Shown here: piece by piece, positions 62,944 through 64,000 of the stretch
Layout of the letters: each line of letters starts with the position of its first letter
How positions within the stretch are numbered: the first letter of the stretch is position 1
Notes under the pieces: model-generated
Seen by the model: only the letters and a program-made list of their open reading frames with translations
What the model was told of the DNA's origin: nothing
Databases searched by the model: none
IMG/VR virus record: IMGVR_UViG_3300035670_000068
Location: 46,317 to 110,316 of that record
Reading direction: 5' to 3' (one strand)
DNA from: a virus
DNA length: 64,000 nt
Translations under genes and position numbers: made by a program

Positions 62944-63408
62944 TTAAATCTCCGCTACTCGATACAGGGTTTTCCCGGAAACCTTCTCCGCATAGAGGAA
63001 CTGGTTTCTGGGTCTTGCTTTGGCCAGGCCCACATGGACCCAACGGCCAAATTCGTGGATCACCTGATCAGCAGGCATGTCCCACATGAGTTCGTCGATC
63101 AGCTTGAACAGCGCATCCACGCTCAGCCCCGGCACGCGAATGTCAGCTGCCAGTGCGCTCATGTGGGAGGAAGTTTTCGAGCCGCCAATCGCCTTGTTCA
63201 GCGCCGGGCAGCGATACCCGGACGAGACGACGATCTGGACTTCTTTACCCAGGTGCTTGCAGAGACGGTTCCGCAGTACCTGGAGCCAGGAGGCCAGAGC
63301 TGTGACGTTGGGGATCAGGTCTTTCGGGATCGAGTTGTCCACACCCAGACGCGCAGCTGTGTCAGAGGCTTCGAACTCGCGAATCGAGAAGTTGTCAGTC
63401 AGTTTCAT
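62944..63408 (-). CDS. Endolysin, M15 peptidase
   Basis: A 154-residue cell-wall peptidase of the Peptidase_M15_3 type: FSIREFEASDTAARLGVDNS, SSGYRCPALNKAIGGSKTSS, then HMSALAADIRVPG (His and Asp zinc ligands) and RWVHVGLAKARP (third His). Cuts cross-links of peptidoglycan. No signal peptide, so it needs the holin. ATGA overlap with the next gene. Confidence 0.9.
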   Translation of the reverse strand: MKLTDNFSIREFEASDTAARLGVDNSIPKDLIPNVTALASWLQVLRNRLCKHLGKEVQIVVSSGYRCPALNKAIGGSKTSSHMSALAADIRVPGLSVDALFKLIDELMWDMPADQVIHEFGRWVHVGLAKARPRNQFLYAEKVSGKTLYRVAEI

Positions 63409-63878
63409 TTCGGCGTCTCCAGTTGCTGATACTGAGCGCCACGATCTGCCGGCTTGCTGACGATAAGCGGGAGGTCTTTTGCGTTGTTACCCAGCCAACC
63501 TGCCAGGCCGATGACTGCAACCGCCTTGATGATGTTGGTCCAGATGGTTCGATTGACCGTCCGGTATCCATCGATCACTTCTGCGATCTGGCGGTGCTGC
63601 TGAACATGATCGTCGCGGTTCATGCCCAGGTTCTCTTTGATGGCGTTCTCCATGCGGTCGCCGAGCTCGTCGCGCAGACGGAGCTCCATTTCGCGCATTT
63701 GCGTCTGTACCTGGGAAGACAGACGGGTGGCCATCACCTCTGCGGTGCTTTCAGCCACTGAACGCATTTCGTGTCTGAGGGTGCCGGCCTGTTTCTCAAC
63801 AGCTCTCGACGCGGCGGCCTCGGCAATAAGCTGCATCACCTGCATGTCCTTATCGTTGAGGGTGTGAGTAGTTGTCAT
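63405..63878 (-). CDS. Coiled-coil membrane protein
   Basis: A 157-residue protein with a long N-terminal coiled coil (QVQTQMREMELRLRDELGDR) and a single C-terminal membrane helix (TNIIKAVAVIGLAGWLG). Encoded just before the endolysin, so it may be an additional lysis protein such as a spanin-like or holin-regulating protein. Start at ATG 63878. Confidence 0.65.
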   Translation of the reverse strand: MTTTHTLNDKDMQVMQLIAEAAASRAVEKQAGTLRHEMRSVAESTAEVMATRLSSQVQTQMREMELRLRDELGDRMENAIKENLGMNRDDHVQQHRQIAEVIDGYRTVNRTIWTNIIKAVAVIGLAGWLGNNAKDLPLIVSKPADRGAQYQQLETPK

Positions 63879-63933
63879 CGCTCTTCGGCGCTCTCTTGCG
63901 AAGTGGCTGAATCGGAAGGCTTTATTTTACCAC

Positions 63934-63951
63934 TAACTAACCAGTTAGTTA
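63934..63951 (-). promoter_or_regulatory. Operator-like palindrome, site 32
   Basis: TAACTAA-CCAG-TTAGTTA, perfect arms. It overlaps the stop of the edge gene; TGGTAAAAT lies just downstream on the transcribed strand as an extended -10. Upstream of the lysis cassette. Confidence 0.75.
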
Positions 63952-64000
63952 CACCCGAGAAGGCAAAAGTGTCTTCGCAAGGTTCTTCCAGGACTGCCCC
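63949..64000 (-). CDS. C-terminus of an edge gene
   Basis: A frame entering from the right edge reads GQSWKNLAKTLLPSRV then stop (TAA 63949-63951). Its stop is inside palindrome site 32. Too short to identify. Confidence 0.5.
   Translation of the reverse strand, partial: GQSWKNLAKTLLPSRV

Noticed and set aside
1659-63951. Dispersed palindrome as a CRISPR array or transposon end
   Set aside because: Copies are kilobases apart with genes between, arms vary, and no cas gene or transposase is present.
1-64000. tRNA or rRNA genes
   Set aside because: None was recognised by eye; a covariance search would be needed to exclude a tRNA.

Overview
The window looks like part of a large double-stranded DNA phage genome that also carries plasmid-maintenance genes, so the best reading is a phage-plasmid. 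The phage side is clear: a lysis cassette (membrane protein and M15 endolysin), a virus-type replication set (C-family DNA polymerase, DnaB helicase, primase, DNA ligase, RecA, SbcCD-like pair, FEN-type 5' nuclease, gp32-like ssDNA-binding protein), nucleotide metabolism genes (NrdA, NrdB, ThyA, DHFR, a small P-loop kinase, a Nudix protein) and many tiny tightly packed genes of unknown function. The plasmid side is ParA, ParB, three identical palindromes that look like parS, a winged-helix Rep-like protein and a VapC/Phd-type toxin-antitoxin pair. The base composition is GC-rich, and several lipoproteins and signal-peptide proteins are present, so the host is probably a Gram-negative bacterium of Pseudomonas type. 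That host assignment is an inference.

Layout. From 1 to about 16300 (minus strand) there are about 40 small, mostly unknown genes, joined by ATGA, GTGA and TGATG overlaps. They include an ArdB/KlcA-like antirestriction protein, the toxin-antitoxin pair, an HNH protein, a DEDD exonuclease and a minimal kinase-like protein. From 16289 to 26801 (minus) lies nucleotide metabolism. From 26890 to 37664 (minus) lie recombination and repair genes and the ssDNA-binding protein. From 37722 to 46047 (minus) are the polymerase, a sigma region 2 protein and a MoxR/VWA (CobS/CobT-like) pair. From 46458 to 50777 is the only plus-strand block: an XRE regulator, parA, parB, the parS-like array and rep. From 50767 to 64000 (minus) are ligase, primase, DnaB, an Hfq-like protein, PhoH, a phosphoesterase and lysis genes.

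Two genome-wide signals stand out. First, an 18-bp imperfect palindrome, consensus TNACTAA-N4-TTAGTNA, occurs about 32 times, almost always in the short gaps that separate transcription units. In many cases it starts right after a -10-like hexamer, so it would cover the transcription start. Two copies flank the predicted promoter of the XRE regulator, and none lies inside the parA-parB-rep block. This looks like the operator of a phage-wide repression circuit. Second, at least twelve otherwise unrelated proteins end in the same short tail, a hydrophobic residue, Gly, any residue, Trp or Phe, then Ser, Gly or Ala at the C-terminus (for example FGTWS, FGAFS, YGAWS). Codon choice differs among them, so the tail looks selected at protein level, as a docking or sorting signal would be.

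Four small genes shorter than 60 codons were added by reading the gaps (8671-8829, 14546-14698, 26890-27057, 51488-51667), as were partial genes at both edges. No rRNA, tRNA, CRISPR array, transposase or insertion sequence was recognised by eye.
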